From: Erodium maritimum
Taxonomy: Eukaryota > Streptophyta > Magnoliopsida > Geraniales > Geraniaceae
Assembly: GCA_963921825.1 (NCBI GenBank)
Contig: OY997594.1
Coordinates: 13,955,001-14,019,000 of the forward strand
Reading direction: 5' to 3'
DNA length: 64,000 nucleotides
Shown here: one piece after another, positions 19,404 to 30,296 of the stretch
Position numbering within the stretch: the stretch's first letter is position 1
Layout: each line of letters begins with the position of its first letter
Notes under the pieces: model-generated
The model's input: the letters and a program-made list of their open reading frames with translations, nothing else
Databases searched by the model: none
What the model was told of the DNA's origin: nothing
Translations under genes and position numbers: made by a program

Positions 19404-22095
19404 TTTTTTTTTTGAGCGAAAGGTGTAATTGTATTACTTTTTTTATAAGTTCGAAAAATTTATTATAACTGATTCCAGAAAGAATCAAAAAGTCATTCAT
19501 CAAGAAGAAACAGGGTAGTAACCAACGATAACAAAGGGGCTCCAACAAGAGGAGCCAAAGGTTAAGCCTTTTCCAAAAAAGAAAAACAAGGATCAAAAAG
19601 AAAAAAGAAAAAAACTCCATCAACGATGAGCCGTCACATTCTTCTTCTTGGCAGCCAATTCACGAATTGCAGTCCATGCATCAGTACCATGAGACGAAGA
19701 TGTGACTTGAGTTTTTCCTTTGCCGATTTGCTCAACCTGCTTCCGAACATCAACAGGCCTAACATATCTCTCCCGATCTAAAACAAAAGGTTTACACGTC
19801 AAAGTGTAAACTTCCGTTAGATGCTTTGGGGGACGACTCGCCCGCTTCTTTACTAAAGCGTCCTTCCACGGGGAATGTTCATGTTGCGTAGGTTGGCCTC
19901 AGCCTCACTAATAACCTGTAAAGGCTGGACTTGAGTGAGCCCAGAAGCAAGCCCACCTGATTCCAAAACCGGCTCTGATGAATGTTCAAGCCCAACAACA
20001 TTAAGGACTGCAGCACCAACGGTGTTCTCTGCAACACAATCCCTAATCATCACCCCGCCAACGACGGAGTCATCCAACGCCTTGGACGAGATCGTATCAA
20101 GATCTGATGCTTCACGCACAAGATCGAATCCAATCTCAACCAGAGGATTTGAATCCGCTTGAACATCGACAACCAAAGGAGTTGAAACCGTCTCTGCACC
20201 GACGTCAGCGTCGACATCGGAAACCAACTCCGACGAGTCCCCTGACTGACCTACCCCTTCATCCTACTCAACAACTTTCTCCATAGACCCCTGAGCAGTC
20301 TCTATTCGCTGAACTGGTCCTTGGATCGGACCACCAGAAACAGAGCACCCCCATGGCTTACTAGATTCCGTCGCTAGAGCTACTAATGTCCGGCGATGCC
20401 AAGCCGTGGCAACAAAAAGCACGTACCCGTCAACTTTAAACCCATTCAAAACCTCAATTGCCTTAGCCGCTGCACCCTCTGAATCAAAACGAACAAAACC
20501 GAAGTATCTGTGACTGCGGCTCGGACGTTTGGGAACTTTAACGAACGCAATCGTACCGAATGGACTGAATACATTACGAGTCCATTCTTCCGACGCTTCG
20601 AAAGGTAACCCATTAACAAAAACCTCATCCTTTTGTTCTTTGAATTTACCGTTCCTCCGAGGTCGGCGACGAACAACCTGTGGGGCAACGACCGCATGTG
20701 TCTCTGTATGAGTTCTTCTTGACTCCGTCTCAACCGAACGTGAAGCAACAAGTGTTGTTGCAACCCGATCAGAAGCACTGACATCAGGATCAGAAGCTGC
20801 AACCCGAGAAGACCCCCCACCAGACGATCGCCTCCTCCTTCTTTTGGTACTTCGACCATGAGCAGGAACAACAACAACCGGAGGGAGAGTCTCCTTGGCC
20901 AGAGCATTAAGATCGTCCTTGGTTTCATCTGCAACCGAAACTTTTGTCTTGGTCTTCGATTGAGAAACGAGACCAACCAAGAAAAAGTTTGCATCCAAAG
21001 CTCTCATTGATTTAGCCGAGACCGTCTTCGACTTAACCCTGACCTTCCTCTTCGTTTTGACCGGAGCCGCATCCTTTGTGGTTTTAGGATCATGTGAAGA
21101 CGTTGCAAAGATTTTGCAATATTGTCCGTAAAGAGAAACTAAAACGAAACAGAAGGAAGAAAACGGGAGCACACCAACTAGCATCGCCATTCCCTTCTTC
21201 ACCTTCGATCTAACCATTGCAGGGTTGACAACAACTAACGCAACAGAAAAATATGTTTGAAGTTAATTTCTGTTGTACCTGGTTTTGACAAAACCACCAC
21301 CAACGAGCCGAGAAAACTGATTGATCATCAAACAACTGTACCCAGCTACCGATCAACGTAAACCACACCGACGAGAACCTAGGGGGCCGAAGCTTCCAGA
21401 TGGCGATGATTCCCGGCGAAAAAGAGATGTCGAAACCGCTGCTCAATTTTTGATCAACACACAGTCAATAAGGCTAACCCGGAAAGAAACATGCTTTGCG
21501 AGACGCATCAGACTTGTTGCCTGGCCGATCGTCGCTTCACCACCGACCCTGGTCGACGATCTCTAAGCCACAGAAGCACAGATCATGGTCGATGTTCTCC
21601 GATGGTGGCACCAACAATTCCAAACGTGGAACAGAGAACCAAACTGAAATTGAACCTGATAAGACTCGCTCTGAGGAAACATAGCAACTTCCTTTGGTTA
21701 GCACTCTTACCAGGACGTCGACGCCTCCAGATGCTGTGAAACCAGCCTCGACTGATTTGATTCAAATTCAACCAATCAACCAAAGGCTACAACACAGCAC
21801 TAATTTCTGTTGGTCATGCCACAACCACAAGCTGCAACACCAAACCTTGATCCAAAAGAGCTCTTTGATCAAAACCACAATCACTGGTCATGTATATCAG
21901 CGACACAACGTTTTGGTTTTGATTATCGAGAAACCACAGGGTGAAGACGGAGATGACGCTAGGTTCCAACACATATACACGAAAACGACCTCGAAACCTA
22001 GACGTCGCCGTGAAGTCGCACCAGATCGTCGTCGTACTGAGGATGGAAAACAATCGATAGACCAGAACCGCGACTCCAACCACCTACTCCTTTAA
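19404..22095 (-). mobile_element. ORF1-only LINE (half-LINE) with RRM protein
   Basis: The 3' end is a poly(A) tail (T-run at 19404-19413 on the plus strand) preceded by the tail motif TTTCGCTC. The same tail ends the elements at about 59560 (plus) and 60731 (minus). Going 5', the minus strand holds only an ORF1-type protein (19620-21217) and a GC-richer 5' leader to about 22095. No endonuclease or reverse transcriptase is present between ORF1 and the tail. Clear target duplications were not found, so the 5' boundary is approximate. Confidence 0.65.
19620..21217 (-). pseudogene. LINE ORF1 protein with RRM, one stop and one frameshift
   Basis: The main ORF (21217-20264, 317 aa) has a hydrophobic N-terminal stretch (residues about 9-31), a long basic and serine-rich linker, and one RRM at about 198-272. 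The RRM shows RNP2-like EVFVNGLPF and RNP1-like RYFGFVRFD. Plant L1-type ORF1 proteins commonly carry an RRM that binds the element's RNA. A TAG at 20264-20266 interrupts the frame, which otherwise stays open to 19853. A one-base shift near 19855 would then lead into the final block (RPPKHLTEVYTLTCKPFVLD and on to 19620). The copy is thus two lesions away from a protein of roughly 530 aa. A host RRM gene is the alternative, but the poly(A) tail and the lack of introns favour a retroposon. Confidence 0.65.
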
Positions 22096-23330
22096 CTCCT
22101 GGAGACGAGACACCGACGAAGTTGTCGACTAACGGCGGTGCAACACAAACATTGAAATTGATTACATTATCGTGTACTAGGGAACAGACTCCCCGACCAC
22201 CAGAAGTTTAGTATTAACGAAGAATGGTTCACTAAGCCTTTTAATATCAGAACCGTCACAGACGGGATTTTGATGCCCCTTGGGCAATGAAAGAAGACGG
22301 GGGAAAGAGTTCCGAAGATCCTGAGGGACCTCGACGGTATTGGGGATGGTGGGAGGCAAAGCATCGAATGGGAACCCCTCCCGGGGTCAGTACCCGATGC
22401 ACAGATGGTGCGTCATTCCTCCCGGCGGGGGTTCTTCCCCGCTTGTGACAAGTCGTCCCGCTCAACAGTAGGCGCATCCCTCTTCCGAGCTCCAATCGCC
22501 CTGTCTTCATGAAGTACGGGCGCGGGAGCTTCAAAAATTTGCGCCTCTGTCTGGATGCGTCCCCTACCTCTAAACCCTCCAATTGGGGATGCACAAGGGG
22601 TAGTAATCAAATCAGCCGAGGGCCGAACAACTCCTGCCCCCAGGACATGTTGGTGTACAAAAGATCCTGGGAGGGAGGGAGGGAGGGGACCACCCATGTC
22701 GGCCTTTCGCGGGTGACAGATTAGGAGCCCGACTAGTGAACCGGTGACCCAGATTAGGGAACGGGTCCAGTGTTACGATGACTTTCCCTTGTTGAGGTGA
22801 CTTAAAGTTAGGTAACGGGTCCAGTATCAACGGTCTTGGTGTTGCATCCCCCAATGCCTCGCCACGGGCATTGCACGCTCCAGCCACATCATCCAGGTGC
22901 TAGTGGTACCTGCGACTCCGACGGAATGCCAGAAGACGGTAACAGAGCCAGGGAGCCGGCGTAGGTGGACGCCGAGCCACAACCCCGGTAGGAGCCGGGA
23001 CAGACACCCTCACTACCCGGGGCAAAAGATCTCATGCTCTCGTCTTCCTCCACATCCACCTTTGGGAAACCCGGGTGGAAGATGGACGCGTCGGTGGCGG
23101 CATCAACGAAAGCCACCTGAGTTGGAGAGGTGGTGTCGAACAAAGTCGGGAGACAAGAAAACCCTTAACAAAATCCTTAAGAAGAGGCGCAAGAGAGTAA
23201 TTGTCGCAAACGAATCTATAGAATGCGAGTAGGAGGAGAGGATTCATGACACAAACAATGGCAATAGTCATGGATGCCATGGCCTTAGGCACTTAGGTTA
23301 GAGAGGTTGTGCTCTAAACCCTAGCATAGC
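22096..23330 (-). mobile_element. Degenerate LINE-like sequence, 3'-region block of family 2
   Basis: The minus strand at about 22420-22240 carries a block (GCTTTGCCTCCCACCATC, then GTCGAGGTCCCTC) that recurs at 26560-26640 (plus), 59310-59360 (plus) and about 60985-60940 (minus, diverged). There it lies near the element 3' ends. Further 5' (23150-22890) is ORF1-like sequence with many stops. A GGGA-rich run sits at 22671-22689. No intact ORF is present. Confidence 0.5.
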
Positions 23331-24960
23331 TTAACTTATTATTGATTTCGGTACCATGGAGTTTAATCTTTAAAACTTAATGATATTTCAATCACACTTA
23401 TTTTAATATTTTATTGAACATAATTAAAAAAAATGGTCAATAATAATTTTTATTAAAAATATAACTAGTAGAGTTTATTTTAACATGAAAACGTGATCGT
23501 TTTATCGATGAAACTAATTAAACGATCACAATTACATTTAAAATGGAAATGTAAAGAGGGTGAGGCATAGTTTTGGTCACTACCGGAACGGTGAGAATCA
23601 AAATGCTCACCCTATATTTATTGGCCTCAGCTAATCCATGTAAAACAAGTAGGGAGAGGTTCCCTATTTACTCTATAAGACGCGCAAACTATCTAAATTT
23701 CATTTTTCTACTTCGATTCGGATGGATTTGTGTTTTCTAGAGGATATGTTGATCCTTCAAAGGAGAACCTTGGGTGGAGGTGAGCAGGATGTCAGATCGT
23801 CAAGGAGGTCTCTAAGAAAACGAGAAGACTGGGGAATGGATGAAATTCGGTCCCTGAAAGACGGGGTGTAGCTCCTCTAGACCACCCTGTATACTCTAAA
23901 CGGTTTCATTGGGCCTACTGAGGCCACTTGGCAGGCCTCGCCTCGTTACCCTCGGGGTCGTTATCCCTTGTCCTTGTAACTGGGTGACTCCACATTTTTC
24001 TTTTATGGTCCAAGTATTGGTCACCCTATTGTTCTCCTGAGAGGAAAGCTCGGTTGCGGCCCAAGACTACACCCCCCCTCCCCCCTTCATGTCTATGCCG
24101 AGGAAGAGACGGGGGTCCTTAGTTCCCTAGGAGAGGTCCTCATTAGCCGACATCGTCCACTGATATGGATCTTGGTGCCTATGATTATGCCTCCCATGTC
24201 CCCTTACGTAGGGTGCGTACATCAAAACCACCCTGATATCAACCTATATACGAATTCGAAGAATGAACTCTCGGCCTCGAGGGGGACCAGTGGTTTCCAA
24301 TTGGCATTGTGGTGGTAAAAATGGGCTCATTCATCAATTATTCCTGGTGGTGGATCGAACGTCATTGTCCTCAATCGGATGCCAACTCCCTACGGCCATG
24401 TTGTTCCTTCTGGTGCATCGTGAGAGGTCTATCTCTTCTAGGGTGAAGGATCATCCCCACCCATAGCTCACCGAGTGAAGCCACTATGAAGGTAGGCAAG
24501 AGATTTTGTGTTGGTGGTGGAACAACCGGCCAACACTTAGAGGAGTACGAGTGGAGTCATGACACCGTCAGGAAAGTGGTTCCCCAGGGACCATATTTTC
24601 GGTCGGGCCATGACAATACGTCGAAGAGGACGACGAGCATAAAAGATAGGGGGTTCAGGGGAGGGTGGTGCCAACATAGTAGGAGGAATAAATTATGAAG
24701 TCAAAACAATATCGATAGAGAGAAATCCTAATAACAGGAAACAGAAAAGTTTTGTACAATAAAATGTTAATTATTACAATTTATAAATTGTATAGAGTTG
24801 AACTCAAAATAATCATATATGTAAGTTAAATAATATTTATTTTAAAATAAGAATTTTAAAACAAAACAAAACAAATTTTAAGATCTAATCTATATTCAAC
24901 TGATTTATTATTATTGTCGAATTTAACTATAATTTCATTCGATCCGTACTTAAAGATTCT
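23331..24960. other. Spacer with no recognisable gene
   Basis: AT-rich at 23340-23560 and 24690-24960. The centre (about 23700-24680) has the base composition of old LINE coding sequence but no frame that I can follow. No structural repeat was noted. Confidence 0.4.
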
Positions 24961-26760
24961 CTCTCGTTTTGGGAGCCTAGCCTAGCCCTAGCTTGTCCCG
25001 CCGCTATAGAGCTCTCTTTTGCTACCGCCGCCGCTGCTGCGCCGCCTGGGGTTGTCGGTTTTGTCGTCCCCATGTTCGACTGTCTCATCCCTTTGACCTT
25101 CTCGGAGACCACGCTTGGTGCGGGGTTCAAATATGGATGGAAGTGGATGACTATTCCACGACCATCGACGCCTATCCCTCATCCCGTTTCCTTGGTGACG
25201 TCATCAATTCCTTGTCTGATTACCATGGACCATCCTCCTTCTATGTCGGTGATACCTGCCCTCCCTACTCGGGGTGGTACGATAAGCCTCCCACCATCAT
25301 CCCCCCCCCCTCTCATACGCCTCGGGCTTTCCTTCTCTGCGAGTGGCTTCAACGGACCCACTGGGTCCGATGGGGTCCTTTGGCCCCCTAGGGTTACCCG
25401 TTAACCCTCCAGTTGAGGCTATTTGTCAACAGCGCTGGCAGAGTCGGCGTTGGGAGCGGCGGCGTTCGGACTCTTGTGCCCCAAGTTACAGGTCCCCTCC
25501 CCGTGGACCAAACCCTAACTCACCTCTCTGGGCTCACCACCTCCAGCACCACGGCCGTCAACACCATGACCTAGCTCTTGTGTTTGGGAGGCCTGACGTT
25601 GTATCTAGGACCCCGACCTATACACCAGGCCACATGATCCCTTCTTGCATGAACCGGGGTCTTTCGGATAGGGCCAGCCACGACCTCGCTCTGGCGCCCG
25701 AGATCTTTGCCGGACGGTCAGGGGTTCGGCCCACGGGAGTAGTGAGGTACGTGATGGAGTACTCGGCGTATGTCGATGTTTTAACGGTGAAGGCCGTTAT
25801 TGGGGATGGACTCGTGAAGGCTACGGGGGTGTGTGGGTACATGATGGAGACCTCGTCGCGTTGGATCACCCGGCACTGGTTGTGGAGACGAACAAGGGCA
25901 TGACGTCCCACCGGCAGGACTACATAAGGAGCTGCTCACCGGTTTGGAGGTTCATCGCACCAGGCTACGGGGAAGATGGCTGTGAGGCCAATAGTGGAGT
26001 CGGTCAAAGGGCCAGTTTGGTCGCCCCCCTCACGTCATTCCCTGCATTGTCGCCTCCCGGCACACCGGAAGGGCCTTCTTTGGCCTACCCCGGTGGGGGG
26101 CCTCGGCTCAATCAACATCGCCGTCTACCAGAGGCCCAAGATGGAGCAGACATGGTTTGGGGTGGGATCTGCTGGAGACTACACCACGAGCAATCACATT
26201 GGACCCGGTACCTCCCCAATTCCCCGATTGGGATATTGGGCCTTTGCCCGTCCAAGGTCATCCCCTCCCGATTCTTTCGTACATGGTAAGATCAGGGGGG
26301 CGGGAATTGGTCAGCTTGCTGCCTGGACTGCGGACCCTCTACCCCCCCCCCCCCCTCAACATGGTGGGGGTGGGGGATGCGACCACTCGATTGTGTGAGT
26401 GATGGAAGTCATAGTTCGTGCGGAAACAGTTGCTAGGAATCTGCAAATGGCGGAATCTGACGCTAAGTGAGATGCCTCATCAATTGCGGGGATGAAGCCC
26501 CGCAGGGAGAAATGAGGCAGCATTGGAGCATCGTGGACTGGCCTTGGGAGGGGTCCTCGAACGATGTTTTGCCTCTCACCATCACTATTACCGTCGAGGT
26601 CCCTCCGGACTTCTGGTACCCCGTCCCCCCCCCCCCCTCATATTCTGTCATTGCCACTTGGGCACCAATCCAAAACCGTCAAGGACGGGAAGGTTATCTC
26701 TCAGCCCTTCTTCCCCGATTTTGCGTGCTATAACCGCTGTTGGTATCACCAAACCAGTCC
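24960..26760 (+). mobile_element. Degenerate LINE-like element of family 2, plus strand
   Basis: The frame at 25343-25903 contains two HDLAL blocks and a TGVVRYVMEYSAYV block. These resemble HDLALVPIPGG and TGVVRDVVGCSAS on the minus strand near 61.2-61.35 kb. The region ends with the family block at 26560-26640. It has long C-runs (25303-25312, 26342-26354, 26625-26637) and multiple stops. It is an old, non-coding copy. Confidence 0.45.
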
Positions 26761-28136
26761 CACTACGATAATTTCAGAATCCACTGATGGCCCCCACCTC
26801 TTTGTTGCACCTCGTGTCGAATCCCTCACCCGAGAAAATTTCCCCCGCATCTCCTCCGTAGGTGACAAACACTGGGCTCGAGAAAGTCTTTTTTCATGTC
26901 CAATCGCCTCCCTCCATACCCTCAGCACCCCCTCTAGACTTCATAAAATTAGATTGACTGAGGAGGAACTAGCTCCCTCCTAACCTTCTCTAAGTCCCTC
27001 GCCTTCAGACTCATCCCGAAATGCTTCATCCTCCATCCCGACCACGACCCACACAACAAACGGCTATCAGCGCGCCTCCCCGGTCATCTACTGCCTCCCT
27101 CGGTAGTAGAGGAGATATGGGAACCATCACCCCCTCCGAGTGACCCTGTTTTGCTGCGGGAATTCCCTCGATCAACCATTTTCTCCGGTTATGGAGGCCT
27201 AATCCACCTACTGAGGCGCACATGGCTGGCTCATTTAGGGATGTGAAAGAGAAGCTTTCCCTACTCGGATCTGTACTTCTAGACCCCAGCCTACCATAGA
27301 GGGTTACAACCCACGCATGCCTTGAAGGCTCGAACCCCAGCTTACCCTCGATGGAAGACATGGTACCACGGCGAAGGCGTCCTTATTCAATGACTGGCTG
27401 GGAAGCCGGCACAATGGCCCCTATAAGAATGTTTTGAACGAAGGGGTTGGACCAGTGGCACGCCACCGAATCTGCTGCAAGACTGAATACCAGATCAGGG
27501 AATGGAAAAACTAAAATAGGATACCTTCCTAATAAGAAAGGAGGGGAAAGTAGCACACGCCGCAGACTATCCATTTCCGGAACCCCTTCCTTCCACTGAG
27601 GCATAGCAACCACCCCCTCCTCGCCCCAATCAAAGACCTAATGCCTAAAACATCGTCACTAGTGGGGACGGAATTTGTTTTGCCCAACTCGTCTAATCGA
27701 ACCCCCTTGGGGGGAATGATTCTTGGGACTTGGAGAGGCGGAAGCAATACAGAACCTCCTGCCTAACTTTAGGCCCCCTGTTTAATGACACAAGATCCTT
27801 GAAAGCTTCCAAGGCTTCCCACGGAACTCCAAGGCCGGACCCGTTGGGACAAGACGATGCAGCCCCACTGACCCCGACTACGATCAAGGCGCGACCCACC
27901 CATCGGTCTCATCGAAATCCATGAATGATCCCACAAGCAACGGGCTGTGTACGGGGAAACACACCTCGCCCTGCAAAGTTCGGACCTTAACTGAACCCCT
28001 GCTTCCCCCACCCCTGAGTTACTCCCTCAATGTATGTTGTCCCATTAAGCGCTACGAATCTGTTGTTCCGTCAAGTCGAGACAGGGTGTGAACACTACCG
28101 ACGTTCTATCGTTTGCCCAACTTCTCAAGACATTTT
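26761..28136. other. GC-rich degenerate repeat remains, unassigned
   Basis: Base composition is like the neighbouring LINE copies, but no frame or motif is recognisable. Short overlapping ORFs occur on both strands. It ends at the poly(T) run that starts the next minus-strand retroposon. Confidence 0.35.
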
Positions 28137-29565
28137 TTTTGATCAGCAAGCAATATATTAAAACTCACCTATTCAAATACTGAATTAGGCGGACCAATTA
28201 CAGAACTCTAGCTACAGAGATCGAACCAATAACCAAACTAGGCCAACAAAGGGAGATAATGGTCTCAGAACCAAATATGATAATCATCTAAGCGCAACAG
28301 AAAAGGCTAACAAAGGAGTCAAGTACTCGGAAGTAGCAACCATGAAGCTCGATAAAAGAGCCCTCCATAGAATCTCCAAAACTAAACCCGAGATTGAGGA
28401 AATAATTGTATCTCATCGGCACCCAGACTCAGCGAGTACATGGATACCGACACGCCGACGACCAACATCGAAAACGGCAGAGATAATCCAGCAAAAAATC
28501 ACCAGAACTCGAAATCTAGATAATCAGAACTCTTCGATTTTCGAGTCTAAAGACCCAGCATTACCCGTCAAAGGCCAACACCTAAAATAACGAGTCTGTC
28601 TCACAACGAGAGGGATACTAGGAAAACCGAAAAGAGCGAATAAATAGGAACGAGCAGAAATTCAACAAGCTACAGGAAAAATTATGGGGAAACAGGGAAT
28701 ACCAACCAAGACGAAGAGGGACAGTTCCAGAAGCACAACGAATCCGGTACCAGAAACGCTTCCCACAGTAGTTCTGCAGCCAGCCTCTTGAAATCCGCCT
28801 CGAAGGTACCTGGAGAGAAGCAAAGCACCATCCGTGACGACGAGCAACGAGACCTGAAGCACGACGAATCCAAAGTCGGAAACGCCTCCCACTATGAAAC
28901 TGGTCCTAGACACCCGAGAGCCACCACGAACGGGACCGGAACACAGCAAAGCAGCACGCTGGGCCGACTGGACCAGGCCCAGAGGCTGGCCCATAAGGAC
29001 CAAGCCCACAGGCACCCACCACGCGCGCTCCGGCGAGCACCCCGACCGGAAGAGCCGCACTCCAGAACCACAGCTCGACCCACCACTGCAGCAGCACCAC
29101 AGCACTGACCAGGAGGGACACCGAGCAACGATTCCGGTAGGAAACAGATCCGGGACCGAGCACCACACCAGATCTGGGCGAACTCCGACTGAAACCACAC
29201 CAGATCTGGGCATCAACTCCGGCAGAACCCAATCTACTCCAGACGAGCCACCTCCACACCAACACACGGCTGCATCTGCAGCAGACAAGGCTAATCCGGC
29301 CGGAGAAGAGGGCGAGGATGCCGGACCGAGCTTCCAAGTCGACGATTCAGGCGAGGGAACAGATAGCAACGTCAGGGGAAAGAGGGAGGAGAGGGGAGGG
29401 AAGAAAATGTAGAAGGGAGAGGAGAAAACCACCACCGGCTTTAGCCGTGGCCGGAGGCCACAGCCGTCGCCGGGCTCAAAAAACGGCGGCGGCGTGCACA
29501 GAGAAAAAGGGTTTTAGAGAGAAAAGGAGCGCCCCCACACAGGTGACATTGACCTCACCTTTTGT
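28137..29565 (-). mobile_element. Minus-strand retroposon with poly(A) tail and pyrimidine-rich 5' end
   Basis: The 3' tail on the minus strand is TTGCTTGCTGATC followed by eight A (plus 28133-28140). The 5' end near 29565 is CT-rich with GCCGCCGCC and CGGCGACGGC blocks. The style matches the element at 30297-34081 (GTGTTGG(C/T)CGTCG words, alternating CT-rich text), so the two are probably one family. A 257-aa frame (29435-28662) is open but consists of low-complexity Ser/Cys/Gly/Val-rich sequence with overlapping ORFs on both strands, so I do not call it a gene. A similar tail (GTCTTGCTGATA plus A-run) occurs at about 59705-59695. Confidence 0.5.
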
Positions 29566-29691
29566 CTTTTTGGTATAATCGAACAATTTGTTACGGACTA
29601 GACTCTCATCCTACTCTTTTCCTCTTTACTTATTGATGTTGTATGCTCTTTTTACCCGATCAATAAAATTCCCTTATATGTTCAAAAAAAA
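29566..29691 (+). mobile_element. Short 3'-end fragment of a poly(A) retroposon
   Basis: The sequence contains AATAAA at about 29661 and ends in an eight-A run at about 29690. It looks like the 3' terminus of a severely 5'-truncated retroposon. No TSD could be assigned. Confidence 0.3.
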
Positions 29692-29869
29692 GTTATTAAC
29701 CTTCCAATTCGAAGTTTTTGAATTATCGTTTTCAAAAAAATATATTTGAGCACCGGAGTGCCTAAGATCTGTCACGTGCACGAAAGATGATGAAAGTGGA
29801 AGGGGTTTGGTGAGATCACGTGAGTGTGAAGAGGGTTGACTTATGAACAGTTACCAATTGACCCCATAG

Positions 29870-29903
29870 ACTAGATTAGATTAGATTAGATTAGATTAGA
29901 TTA
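29870..29903. repeat. (ATTAG)n pentanucleotide microsatellite
   Basis: Six or so consecutive AGATT/ATTAG units in otherwise unique AT-rich sequence. Confidence 0.85.
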
Positions 29904-30296
29904 AGAAACTTAAATATTACCGTACATACTGTCACAACAATCTCACTATTATTTGCACCGATCCCTATTAGTCTGTTTTTTATCCACTAATTTAATTTGT
30001 GTCAGTGCCACTCATGTTCAGAGGATGTTGGTGGTGAAGCACGATTTGTCACGTGCCTTTCTACCCGACTAAACTAATGTTAATTCACGTATTAATTAAA
30101 TAAAATTTCGATTAATCGCCATGGTTTTCATTTTCTCAAGTACGGCGATCATGGCAAGGAAGTGGATGCAATGGAACAACAGCTTGGCTCTCCCATTTCT
30201 TTTGCTTTTTCAATTATTTTAAACAGCTTGGCTTTATAATATTGTAGTCCAATAACCTTTCATCTTTCTCTTTATTTCGTTTTTGACATGGAAAAA

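Noticed and set aside
28662-29435. 257-aa minus-strand ORF and the 172-aa plus-strand ORF at 28894-29412
   Set aside because: Both frames overlap, are low complexity and sit in a tailed retroposon. No motif supports either as a gene.
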